Origin: Sipunculus nudus | Taxonomy: Eukaryota > Annelida > Sipuncula > Golfingiida > Sipunculidae | Length of the DNA stretch: 64,000 bases | NCBI GenBank assembly: GCA_026874595.1 | Contig: CM049311.1 | Location: forward strand, 33,067,176 to 33,131,175 | Direction of reading: 5' to 3' | Part shown: piece after piece, positions 46,101 to 56,745 of the stretch | Layout: the number at the start of each line of letters is the position of its first letter | Numbering within the stretch: the first letter of the stretch is position 1 | Made by a program: the position numbers and the translations under genes | The notes under the pieces: generated by a model | The model's database searches: none | The model's input: only the letters and a program-made list of their open reading frames with translations | What the model was told of the DNA's origin: nothing

Positions 46101-48460
46101 TTGAATGAACAGCCTAATGAACACGCTTATGATGATGATTTTAAATTTTACATTGAGAAAAAAGTTTCAGAAATATCAGACAGTGCAGACAAAAGTAAAG
46201 ATAATACTAATATTCTTAATAATATAAGTATAAACGAGATGTTAAGGGTCTGTGAAAAGTTAGCGAATAATAAGGCACCTGGGTGGGATTTAATCTCTTA
46301 TGAACATATAAAATATGGAGCCTCTGTGATATGCAAATATTTAGTAACGCTATATACAATGCAGTTTTTAACTTTTATATATCCCTAAATTTAAATTTGG
46401 AATTATATGTCCAATTTACAAAGGTAGAAAAGATAAATCATCAGGAAATTCGTATAGGGGCATAACCCTTATGCCTATCTTAGTCGGAGAAAGTCGTATG
46501 GTCACGGCTAGAACCATGGATTATAAACCAAGGATTTTCTTATCCTCTCCAACATGGCTGTCGCAAGGGCGGAAATAGCTTTATGGCGTCTTTCACCGCT
46601 CAATAAAGTATTTATCATCATTGTGAATTAGGTGGGAAAGTGTATTGCTGTTTACTTGATTGTAGCTCTGCGTTCGATAGAATTTGGGGGGACTGCCTAT
46701 ATATACAAGGCGTTCAAGATAGGAATTAAGGACAGATTGGGGTTACTAGTTAAAGAATGGTTTCAAGATAGTTCTTTTGCTGTCATGATAAACGCAACCT
46801 TTTCGGAGAAATTTCAAATATCGGAAAGTATAAAGCAGGGTGGAATGCTATCAATGTTCTATTTTACTCTTTCATATTCTGACTTTCATCAGTATATAAA
46901 TGAAAAGAAAGTAGGTGTTCAGGTAAATAACTTAGATGTCAGTAGTCCGACATATGCTGACGACACTGTAATTTTAGCAAATACAAAGGCGTCATTTGAT
47001 TTAATGATAAACAGAGCATATGAATATAGTAAACTGTGGAGAATATTTCTTAATTAGTAACAAAATCTAAATGCGTAGTATTCGGTGAAACTAAAGCACA
47101 ACATTCCCTAAATAAAGATAAACGTGTATGGCGAATAGGTCCTAGGACTCCAGCAGAAATACAAAACTATGTTCATGTTGGGGTACAATTAAACTCCAGT
47201 TCGCGTACTGCAGAAAAATGTAGAAAAGGTAAAGCCATTTTAGGCGCACTAGGTATTATAGGGGTGAGGTTTAAAGCTCTCCTTCCTTCAGTTTCATCAA
47301 ATCTGTGGGAACGGATATGTATCCCATCAATACTGTATGGTTCAGAATTGTGGTATAATATAAACAAGACTGAAATAAAATCTTTAGAACAAGTTCAGAC
47401 TTTAGGTTATATTAGGGTTAAATATTAGAACTCCGGGTGAAATTGTGCGTAGTATGTATGGATGGTATTCCATGCGTGGGAGAATAGACAAAAGAAAACT
47501 TTTATTTCTCTGTCGATTGGTTCATGTTAATCAATCGTGTATTTCTAAGAAATTATTTACTATGAGATTATATAAATGGAAACTACAAGGGTGTAATATA
47601 CAAAAAGGGTTCATACCAGTTTTTGTGAATGTGTTAAATAAGTATAAATATGGCCAAGGGAATTATCTCATAAAGTATATAAACGGAGGTTATTTCCCAA
47701 ATAATACTGAATGGAAAAAAGTGGTATCCAATGCAATCTTCAGATATGAACTAACTATCTGGCATGATGCTATAATTACTAAGGGTTCTGGTAGCAGATT
47801 TTTAAGAATTCATTCTGAATTTGGTAGAAAACCTTATATTCTAATTGAAGTAATTAGGTCTTGTGCACATTATAGAAAAAAGATTTGTGATATGGTACGG
47901 TTATTGTGCCTAGTTAATAAATGTGAGAGTCTTTTATGCAATTTTTGCAATACTCTTTAGAGTGATATTTTATGTCACCTTTTTAATTGTTGACCACATC
48001 TTTATAATGGACGCAATCAGTTATGGGAAAATTTATTTGATCGCTTTAATGTGTCTACATCTATGGCATTGCACAATATGTATGGCTCTGATTTAGTTGG
48101 TGTGTGTTTTGAATATCAGTATAGTCTTTTTGAAGACCACCATGCATATATTGATTTTATATTGATAATTGCTTACTCTGTGCAGTATTTAATCAGAGCT
48201 ACTATTTCATTATGACATAATGTGGTATTATATTGCCTCTCTATATGAAGCCATTGGGCTAGGTTGTCTCTGGCTAAACTTATGAGAAATATTGCAACGT
48301 TATATATGATTTCACGGCATAAACTATAAATGCAGCTTATTATTACCTTTATTGTATTATTTAGTTCCAAAATAGTCATATGATATATTTGATTAATTTC
48401 CTTAATGATTGTACTCTCTTTGTAAAAAGGATGGAAATAAAGAATCAAACAATCAATCGG
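43141..48460 (+). pseudogene. Decayed, near full-length LINE with APE and RT
   Basis: ORF1 remains: 43141-43545, a coiled-coil segment rich in Glu/Arg/Met at 43738-43890, and 44103-44636 (basic; ends with a YIGNIKI segment and, after a frameshift, LPEGMFCRKW). ORF2 remains: AP endonuclease at 44801-45550 (DILCLQEHDF, IVGDMNAQL, a frameshifted SQIDHILM, then SDHLPV), RT at 46026-47400 (NNKAPGWDLIS, SIKQGGMLS, PTYADDTVILA at about 46947-46979). A 3' end with AATAAAGAATCAAACAATC lies at about 48437-48457. At least five frameshifts or stops separate the pieces, so it is inactive. Clade not assigned. Confidence 0.88.
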
Positions 48461-48534
48461 TCGTATAAAGGTGATTAAATAAGCTACACCGGAAGACAGA
48501 CCCCCTTCGCACGAAGCACTCCGATACATATATT

Positions 48535-49110
48535 ACTAAATCCCCGAAACACACACAGGAAAACACACACACATACCCACGTACCATCATACACAGTATC
48601 TCACACACGCACACACACACATATATATCGTACATTTACCTGTAAGTATGAGTAGTGAGTACCAATGGATCATTTTGGTCGCCTTTCTTGCCTGTTGTGA
48701 ATAAGAGGACAGGGGCTTGATAAAAACAAAATGGCGACCAGCGTCTATGGGCTTATGGTCTGTTGAACATTCAACAATATCAGATACTGTTCTTGTGACC
48801 TCGGCCTCTCTCGGTTGCCAGAGAATGCTTCAATATTGTACATTTCACAAGTCATAAATTAGGCGGTCCACTGATGGCTGTAACCACCGTGTGCGGGTGG
48901 TTGTCCAATGGCCTTCATAGTGAATATGATACAGGCTACCTTAATTGTATATGCATGTATATATAGGTACTGCCGATCAGCTCATTAAAAGGGATATTGG
49001 TCAGGTACCTGACAGATGGCAGTTATTGATCATAGACGCTGGCCATGTTACCTGGACACCAAGGGTACCTACCAGTGTAGTGATATCAGTTTATCCCCAT
49101 TTCAAATGGT
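48535..49110. repeat. Direct repeat R4, copy 1
   Basis: From AAATCCCCGAAACACACAC through TGTAAGTATGAGTAGTGAGT, TTTTGGTCGCCTTTCTTGCC and CCTGACAGATGGCAGT it matches 51597-52185. A CA/AC-rich patch at 48548-48622 is included. Confidence 0.8.
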
Positions 49111-49134
49111 GTCATTCCATATTGCTGTTAGAAT

Positions 49135-50030
49135 GTTGGACCGATCGTGGAACGAAAGTTATAATTTCATTTTATTTTTTTTCGAATTGACATCTTCCTT
49201 TAATAATCAACGGTTGGCCACTGGATGTGTCACAAACATGAACATATTGTTCGTTTGAATTTTAGTTCGATATCGTGTGAAAGCGTTCCAAAGTATCATG
49301 ATAATATATATTATATGAGATACTTTTTTTATAATTATCAATAGGCCTATCTGTACAATGAATTTATTTTAGCTGCCATTGTATTCCGACACAGTCTATG
49401 GGCATCAAAAGAAAACACTTTGATATCGGGCTTTTTACTTAATTAGGGGATCTATTGGAGGGTAATTAGGAGTAACCGTGACCTATTGATTATTGAAACA
49501 ACACCAGAGTCGCTGATTTACCGAGTGCAACCATTTGCCATGTTCACTGGAGGGGAACGATAATTTATTCATCCTTTTCCGATGCATATTCCTTATTTCA
49601 AGAGAGCGGTTTTAACATTTAGAGGGATAATTCTATATTTTATACAAAATAGATTATGTTGTGTACATACTAACACAGAGAGGATAGAGAGGGGGAGGTG
49701 AAGAGGGGGAGAGAGAGAACATTATTTATAATATTAAATATTCATTTGAAAGTGAGGAATATATTTATGTATTAATGTGCATTATAATATGTAGATAGAG
49801 ATATCATAATATATATTATGAGAGAGAGAAACAAAAGAAAGTCAAATTTAGATGAGTCAGACCTCTATGTTTTGATGGTAGGGTCAGAAGGACATCAAAG
49901 ACAATCAAAAAATTAATTAGATCATTAGTGATTATGCAAAGTGATTGGACAATACAAGCCATGAGTAAATGAGATGCATGGTGGAGTGATTTCAACATGA
50001 GAAATGTAATACTGTTATTTGGTGTAAGGT
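49135..50030. repeat. Direct repeat R3, copy 2
   Basis: Counterpart of 41030-41875, about 8.1 kb away in the same orientation on the far side of the LINE. It carries an extra GA-rich insertion near 49680-49720. Confidence 0.8.
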
Positions 50031-50039
50031 GCTGATCGA

Positions 50040-50640
50040 TTAAACGATTGACGATATAAATATAAATAAATACATGTATTTATCTTCATCACATAATACA
50101 TATTATAATATACATTAATACACAATTATTCCTCTCTTACAAATAATGTATATTTAATACAATATTATATATATATTTATATCTTAATATGTACACAACC
50201 TATAATATTTCTTGTACAAAATATAGGAATACAACTTCTCTCTTTAAAATAATTCGTCTCTTCTCTCTTATTAAGAATGCGTATTATTTTGAACGCGACC
50301 TTTCTCTCTTATAATATTATGATATCTCTATTTCTCATAATAATAATATATTGATCTCTCTTTCACTCTTTTATTACACTGATCGCTTTCTCTCTTTTTT
50401 CTCCCACTTATAATATTATATTAATCGCTCTCTCACTTATAACATTATTCTCTCTCTCATAATATTATACTGATATCCCTCCCTGATATCCTGTGTCTCT
50501 TTCTCTCGCTCCCTCTCTTTTATAATAATATATTGATCACTCTCTCATTTATAATAATATATGTCTCTATCTCATACTTACCTAATCTCTATCTCTTTGT
50601 CATAATGATATATCTCTCTCTCACTCTCTCAATATTGCCC
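50040..50640. repeat. Degenerate CTCTC / ATAATATTATA array
   Basis: About 600 bases in which CTCTCT runs alternate with TATAATATTATATTGATC-like words at irregular 30-60 base intervals, clearest from 50280 to 50620. Confidence 0.7.
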
Positions 50641-51295
50641 TAAAGTGAACATAATTACCAAGTACTCACGATGAGTCAGTTACTTTGCATGGTGTTGTTA
50701 CAACAATCAAATGGTCACGGTTACTCGTAATCTCATTAATCCATTAATTAACAATAAAACCCCATAACAAAATGTTCTCCTTTGATGTTCAAGGGGAGTT
50801 TCTAATTCTTTGTATCAGCTGAAATCTATTCATGGTGCATGCAGTTATTTCTTCACATTTGATACCTTTCATTTTCATTTCTAATCTTTATGATAACACG
50901 GGGCGACAAAACAAAATATCGATATGATATACAATTGAACAGCGGATTAACGTTTGATTCAAAAAACAAAATCCGATAGCTGTTTTTATCTGAAAATTAA
51001 ACTATAAACTTTTATATCCTGATTTTTTCAATACGGAGAGGACGAAAATTCCAAGTTATGCATCCTTTATAATTTTTTATTGATGATAAATTGCATAACG
51101 CATGAAAACGCTCATAAAAGTGTCATTAAACAAAGAAGCATTAGCTGTTTGATATTTACCGTTTGACGATCCGTCGATCAGGTGTTACAATTATATATAT
51201 ATATAGTCTAATGCTTATGCATCCACAGCGGAATACAGCATACATTTTTAACAATGATAACGGTTTTTAATTAAATTTTCCTGACCGTAAGAAGC

Positions 51296-51600
51296 TTATC
51301 TATAGCCGACTTGCCGACAGCCGGGCGTGGGTGAAGTCAGTTGGCCATGACGCCTGGGCCCGCCAGGCTATTGCCGAGTCCTGCTTTGCACCTTCAAATT
51401 CCAGCTTGACATACAACTATTTTGTCATATTCTGCATACAACCTAATGAATTTTAGTCACTAGCATGTATTTCAAACATCATATCCCGAAACTACCTTCA
51501 TATCACAGTTTAATTGACATAGTCGGCAAACCGGCGTTTCGGCAAAAAGGAATCGGCAATGTGGTAGTCGGCATTCCGGCATTCGGCATTACGGCATGTA
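51296..51600 (-). mobile_element. MITE-like GCCGA/CGGCA repeat, copy 2 (inverted)
   Basis: Inverse of 40618-40945: GGGCGTGGGTGAAGTCAGT at 51323 and GTCGGCAAACCGGCGTTTCG at 51523. Ends in repeated GGCATTCCGGCATTCGGCAT. Confidence 0.7.
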
Positions 51601-52205
51601 CCCCGAAACACAAACACAGCAAAAGACACACATACCTACGAATCATCATACACAGCATCTCGAACACAAAATCACACACATATATAACGTAAATTTACCT
51701 GTAAGTATGAGTAGTGAGTACCAATGGATCATTTTGGTCGCCTTTCTTGCCTGTTGTGAATACGAGGACAGGGGCTTGATAAAACAAAATGGCGACCTGC
51801 GTCTATAGGCTTATGATCCGTTGAACATTCAACAGCATCACAAACTGATCTTGTGACCTCGGCCTCGCTCGGTCGCCAGGAATGCTTCACTAATGCACAT
51901 TTGGCAAGTCATAAATTATGCGGTCCACTGATGGCCGTGACCAACATGTGCGGGTGGTTGTCCAATGGCCTTTTATGTGAAACGTGGAGCATGACGGTAG
52001 CTGGCCACCCGCGTCTTGATATAGGGTACCTTTATTGTATATGCATGTATACATATATATAGGTACCGCTCATCAGCTCACAGGGCTGTCGGTTAGGTAC
52101 CTGACAGATGGCAGTAATTGATCACAGACACTGGCCATGTTACCTGGACACCAAGGGTATACGTACGTATTTACCGGTGTAGTGATTTCAGTTTATCCCC
52201 ATTTC
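51597..52205. repeat. Direct repeat R4, copy 2
   Basis: Counterpart of 48535-49110. The shared GCGGTCCACTGATGGCCGTGACC word also occurs near 42937, at the end of the inverted R2 copy. Confidence 0.8.
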
Positions 52206-52222
52206 AAATACCCCCCCCCCCC

Positions 52223-53870
52223 GTAACATGAAATCGCATTCAAGTCAAGCAAACGTATTCCAAATCTCATTATATTATCATATAACATAATTACCTATGA
52301 AAAAAATATTAATATAGATTTTATATAAAATTAGCCCAATTCCTGGAGGATTTTTTTTTATATCTAAATTTCCACTAAAAACATGAGGTTGTGTGATTTG
52401 TTCAAAAACTATTGGCACATCTATGAGCACTGTCAACTCGGTAGTGGCATCACACACTGGGAAATCACCTGCGACTAAAAAATCTAGATCTCAGTAAAAG
52501 CACAGTATTTCTGCCACTGTCAGTCCCAAATTTTCAGCAGAGAATTAAAACAACATGCATTACTAGATCTGAGTTGTTGATAAGATTCAGTCCATAATGT
52601 CACATGTGTACCAGCCAATTAAATCAGGGCAAAGTCTGGGATCTGCATGACCTGGGATTTTGAGGACAAATGTGTAACCCTCGAAGAGGATGCAAATATT
52701 TTCGTCATTTTTGACATTGCCTCATGGGCCAAAGTAACCCCGTCACTTGACATAAACGAAACTAACCATAGGCTTTTCAAGTAAACTTTCTAACCAATGC
52801 TACTATGTGCGTGAAAACTTTGGAAGCAAGCATGGCTCGCACGGGATGCTTGATGAAAGCCAACTTGTACGCGATCCAGAAAATGACTTGTTACCATAGA
52901 GATTGATCTTTACTTTGTTTTATGGGTTCAAATGTATTTGTCTGTTAATTACGATAATCACAAATAACCTAATGATTAAACTATCGGCTGTTATCATGAT
53001 ATAAAAAAAAAACAGGATGGGTGACTATTGCTTATGTACGATTGTCTGCGATTATTTACGATAATAGCAGGAAATCGTATCGTATCGCAGCATAGAATAT
53101 CGTATAAACTAGTACAGGGAAAGCATGAGAAGCTCCTCAATAGTTCAGCCGAGCAGCAACAGGTAGCGCTAGCTTACTCTCAGCAGTTTTCTGGGCATTC
53201 GTGTTCGGCCTTTTGTTGATCGGTCAAACATGCACCAATGAGATTTCAAAGTACATGTATCATATGCCCTGAACATTTGGTCGATTGCAGCTGCTCGCTG
53301 TGAAATGCACAATATAACTCTATCCGTAGTCGCAAACGTTACACTGATATTAATCTATTGCCATTATGCCTACCGACCGTGTAGGTTTGGAAGAAATGCA
53401 CTCCCTTGAGTACCAGTGTGACCACTAAACAACAATGGTAACCAGTTTTCACAACTGTCGAACTCACCACAATGGGCTGTCTATAGCAAGCATTCACTGA
53501 AAAAAAGAAGAACAGGTCCCATGCCACGGTAACTCACTGTACGCAAACACAGCAAAGATACCGAAGCTAAAACTTTAACACAACACATAGCAACGTTTGA
53601 TATCTGATGTATATGCAACCGGGGCAGTATAGAGGATTATGGATATTTATAAAATAACAGGATGCACCGGCCGATCCTTTCTGATTCCCCGGGACATTTA
53701 CCACTCGTAAAACAACTATTTTGAGAAGCTGAAGAATGATGCCAGCAGCAAAAACGTTCAAGGCCATACTTCTGATGGGTATCGATTTTATTGTGACTTT
53801 TTGTGTACTGCATTATGGAGCTAGAGATGTTAAAGATTATAGTAATGGCATCATTATTATATTCTATTAT
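52223..53870. other. Intergenic between repeat nest and trinucleotide arrays
   Basis: A 12-base C tract precedes it (52211-52222). No gene or named element recognised; open frames at 53028-53882 look random. Confidence 0.45.
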
Positions 53871-53875
53871 ATGAT

Positions 53876-53997
53876 ATAACATTATATTATATAATATAAA
53901 ATTATATCATATTATATTATATTATATTTAACTATATTATATTATATTTGATTATATTATTTTATATTTAATATATTACATTATATTATTTTATATC

Positions 53998-54050
<53 letters not shown>

Positions 54051-54088
54051 TTAATAATAAAATAATATTAATAATAATAATAATAATA

Positions 54089-54130
<42 letters not shown>

Positions 54131-54500
54131 CAAATACTAAAACAAAGACTTAGAAATAGAATCCATAGAGGAATTAGTAGAAGCAGGGATAGTTGTAACT
54201 GTTTTAGTTGTAGTAGTGGTTATATTGTTGTAAAAGAAGCAGGAAATGTTTTTTTAATCAGTAATAGCGGAAGTACTAAAGGTAACAGAGGTGGTACAGC
54301 AGAAGTCTTACCAGAACCAGAAGTAGAAGTTATAACAGGATTAAGAGTCGTTATGTAGTTGTGGCATTGTGGTATAAAAGGTAGCAATGGCAGTAGTAGA
54401 AATAGAAGTATGGTTGTATAAGTAGTATCAGTAGTGGTAACAGTAGTAGAAACATTGACAGAAGAAGTAATAGTTGAGGTAGTTTTTGGTTGTCTGTTTG
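53876..54500. repeat. Trinucleotide arrays: TATAT-rich, (AAT)n/(ATT)n palindrome, decayed GTA/GAA tract
   Basis: 53876-53998 is a TATAT/ATTAT mixture. 54000-54127 is (AAT)n turning at about 54089 into (ATT)n, an inverted repeat able to fold on itself. 54130-54490 is a GTAGTA/GAAGCA-rich stretch that reads as a degraded trinucleotide expansion. Confidence 0.85.
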
Positions 54501-55429
54501 TTTTAGTACATTATTTTGTCACTAGATGTCCTTGTGCCCTTGTCTCTCACTGAAAGCACTGGGACACGGACACTTACAGACGTTTTGCTCACATACATGT
54601 CACACACATAAATACACCTTGATTTTTTTAGTTTTACTTTTTTAACTGAGGCTCTTAATAAGACAGAGCTGGATGTGAAGCTCCTTTATTTATCCAACGA
54701 TTATAAAGGAATCGGTGGAAGTCATGAAAAAACAAACACCAAAAAACTTCATCAACAACACGAGTCACAACAACATCAACGAAAACATATAAAAAGCAAG
54801 AAGACAAAGGATAAGGTCACAAATATATTATTCTACCGACTAAGTGGTAAGATTGTGGAGTGAGCGAGTGATTTGTTTACTTTTGTTTTCAGACAAAAAA
54901 ATACTACTCAAGCAAAAAAAAAATGGCAAAAATATATTTCATTTTAAAATATTTAGTTCAATTTTAAAAAAAACACCGTTATTAATTTAAGGGATCGAGG
55001 TTAGAATACAAATCCTAATATTCCCGAATATTTGGTGCTCAAAATTATCCATAAAAGTAAATAGCGGCGAATCTGTAGAAAAGTTGATCTTATTTTTAGT
55101 TTAAATTAAGTATCTTAATTAAATGGCTGATGGTCTTACTCACCTTTGTCACAGGAATCTTCTGTGGCCACGCCTCATATATGCAGGATTTTTGTCTTGA
55201 ACTGTCGGGAATAACGCAAAGTGTATTCACAAGGGGAATATTTCCCATATTTTCCCATAAATCGTAAGGAATTTAAAGCCAGCTATATACCCACCTTTTC
55301 TATAGAATTTATGGGATTTCTGGATAACTCCATGGACATATTAATTAATTGAATTTTATGAAAACCTGTTCAGAAAACTTCTTATAATCCTCTGTGACTG
55401 ATTTAATTATCTTGTCTATCTACAAGCAG
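54501..55429. other. Intergenic, mostly unrecognised
   Basis: One patch (about 55150-55230, GTGGCCACGCCTC...GCAGGATTTTTG.CTTGAACT) resembles 58160-58215 in gene C intron 2 and may be an old repeat. No gene seen. Confidence 0.35.
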
Positions 55430-55926
55430 TAGCCAAATTTACACTAGAAAAATGTGGCGCGCGCTTTACCGGTCCAGAAAAATGTGGAGCGGGCTACATT
55501 TTAACTTGCGTTCACAATGTGCTGGACCAAATGACCCTGTAGAGCGCGCTACCCTGTCAAGGTAGGCCGTATTGCACTTGACCCGGCTTGGAGTCTGCAT
55601 TGCGTTTACACCCAGATAAATACTGCAATCTAGCGCGATCTAGAATGGATTCGCCCTTGCGCTTATGGGTAAATCCCAGTCGCATAACAGCCGAGTCTTG
55701 CTGGAGCGCGCTATATAGATAGCGTGCTCCACTTCTGTTTACACACGTTCGAAGCACAAATGTAGACCGCGCCAGACTCGCGCTAGAATGTAGAACCGAC
55801 TCAAACCGGTGGTCAAAATGTAGCGCGCTCCAGACCGAAAATCCTCGAAATCTGGCGCGTTTTGGGGACTGGGCGCCCGCTAAACGATGTAGTGCGCTCC
55901 AGAAAAAACGTGTGTAAATGGGGCTA
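55430..55926. mobile_element. TIR element T1, copy 2 (both ends)
   Basis: The left end TAGCCAAATTTACACTAGAA and the inverted right end TAGCCCCATTTACACACGTT are similar, and both continue into a GGCGCGC/GGAGCGC block. Interior is rich in GTAGAGCGCGCTAC. Target duplications are not apparent. It lies about 500 bases upstream of the first recognised exon of gene C; copy 1 lies just upstream of gene B exon D1a. Confidence 0.75.
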
Positions 55927-56427
55927 TTGTTAGCAAGTTACATGCGCCAAAAAAGACAAACACAGAAAAACATGTCACCTTAGGTGGTTTGTTGCATATA
56001 TTCGGACATGAAAAGGTCTCAAGATGCAAAACATCCTTTGTAAAATTCTAGTTCCAGATGTTCTTGTTTAATGCATTTGGGTTGTTTTGACGGCCCCCAA
56101 CTTGTTATAAACACGTGTATATAAACAAAACGAACAGCCTGCTTGCAGTTGAATCGGCGTTTTCTGGCCTTTATTTATAAAAGGTTCAAGGGATTACTCT
56201 TATTTAATAGACTTCAAAAATCGGAATAGGCCTCTTTCATAAATATCAATTTTCGGAAGCTGTATATCGCAGCACTAAACTACGTCTGAGTATCCAATGA
56301 CTAAAACTGCAGCGCCATCTGGCGTATTAGGAAAGAAAATGAACTTCGATTTTCAAGTGCACAATAATGAACCGTAAGTTAGTGATAATTAAGTTAGTAA
56401 TTATAAGTGTTCTTCGTGTATTTTAAG

Positions 56428-56745
56428 GTGCTATTTTTGGCGGGGTGTCATGTGGATTTATGAACGTATCCATGTGTGGCAGAAAAGAAAACTTCCAAAG
56501 ACAGACGTACGTGGCTGCAGGCGCAGGCATCGTCCTGTATTGTCAGCTAGACCGTCTGGCAGAAACCTTTGAGGTCACGTGGACAAAGGTGGACAGTGGT
56601 CAGCCTCTGGTGGACGGTGGTCAGCCTCTGGTGATAGCCAGAGATGGGGCACTGTTACCCTTTGTCAGAAATTTAACTGAAAATCGGTACACTCTGATTA
56701 ACTTATCGATGAACGACACGTATGCGGCAATCTTGAATATTTCAG
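56428..56745 (+). CDS. Gene C exon a: signal-peptide end and first half of Ig domain 1 (D3-like)
   Basis: Acceptor TATTTTAAG|G at 56428, donor TTCAG|GTAAAT after 56745; 106 codons. It encodes AAGAGIVLYCQLDR (B-strand Cys), FEVTWTKVDSGQP (Trp), a repeated QPLVDGGQPLV, ARDGALLPF, ENRYTL and ILNISG. The nearly exact 8-residue repeat (GQPLVDGG) is a small in-frame duplication not seen in A or B. Confidence 0.87.
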
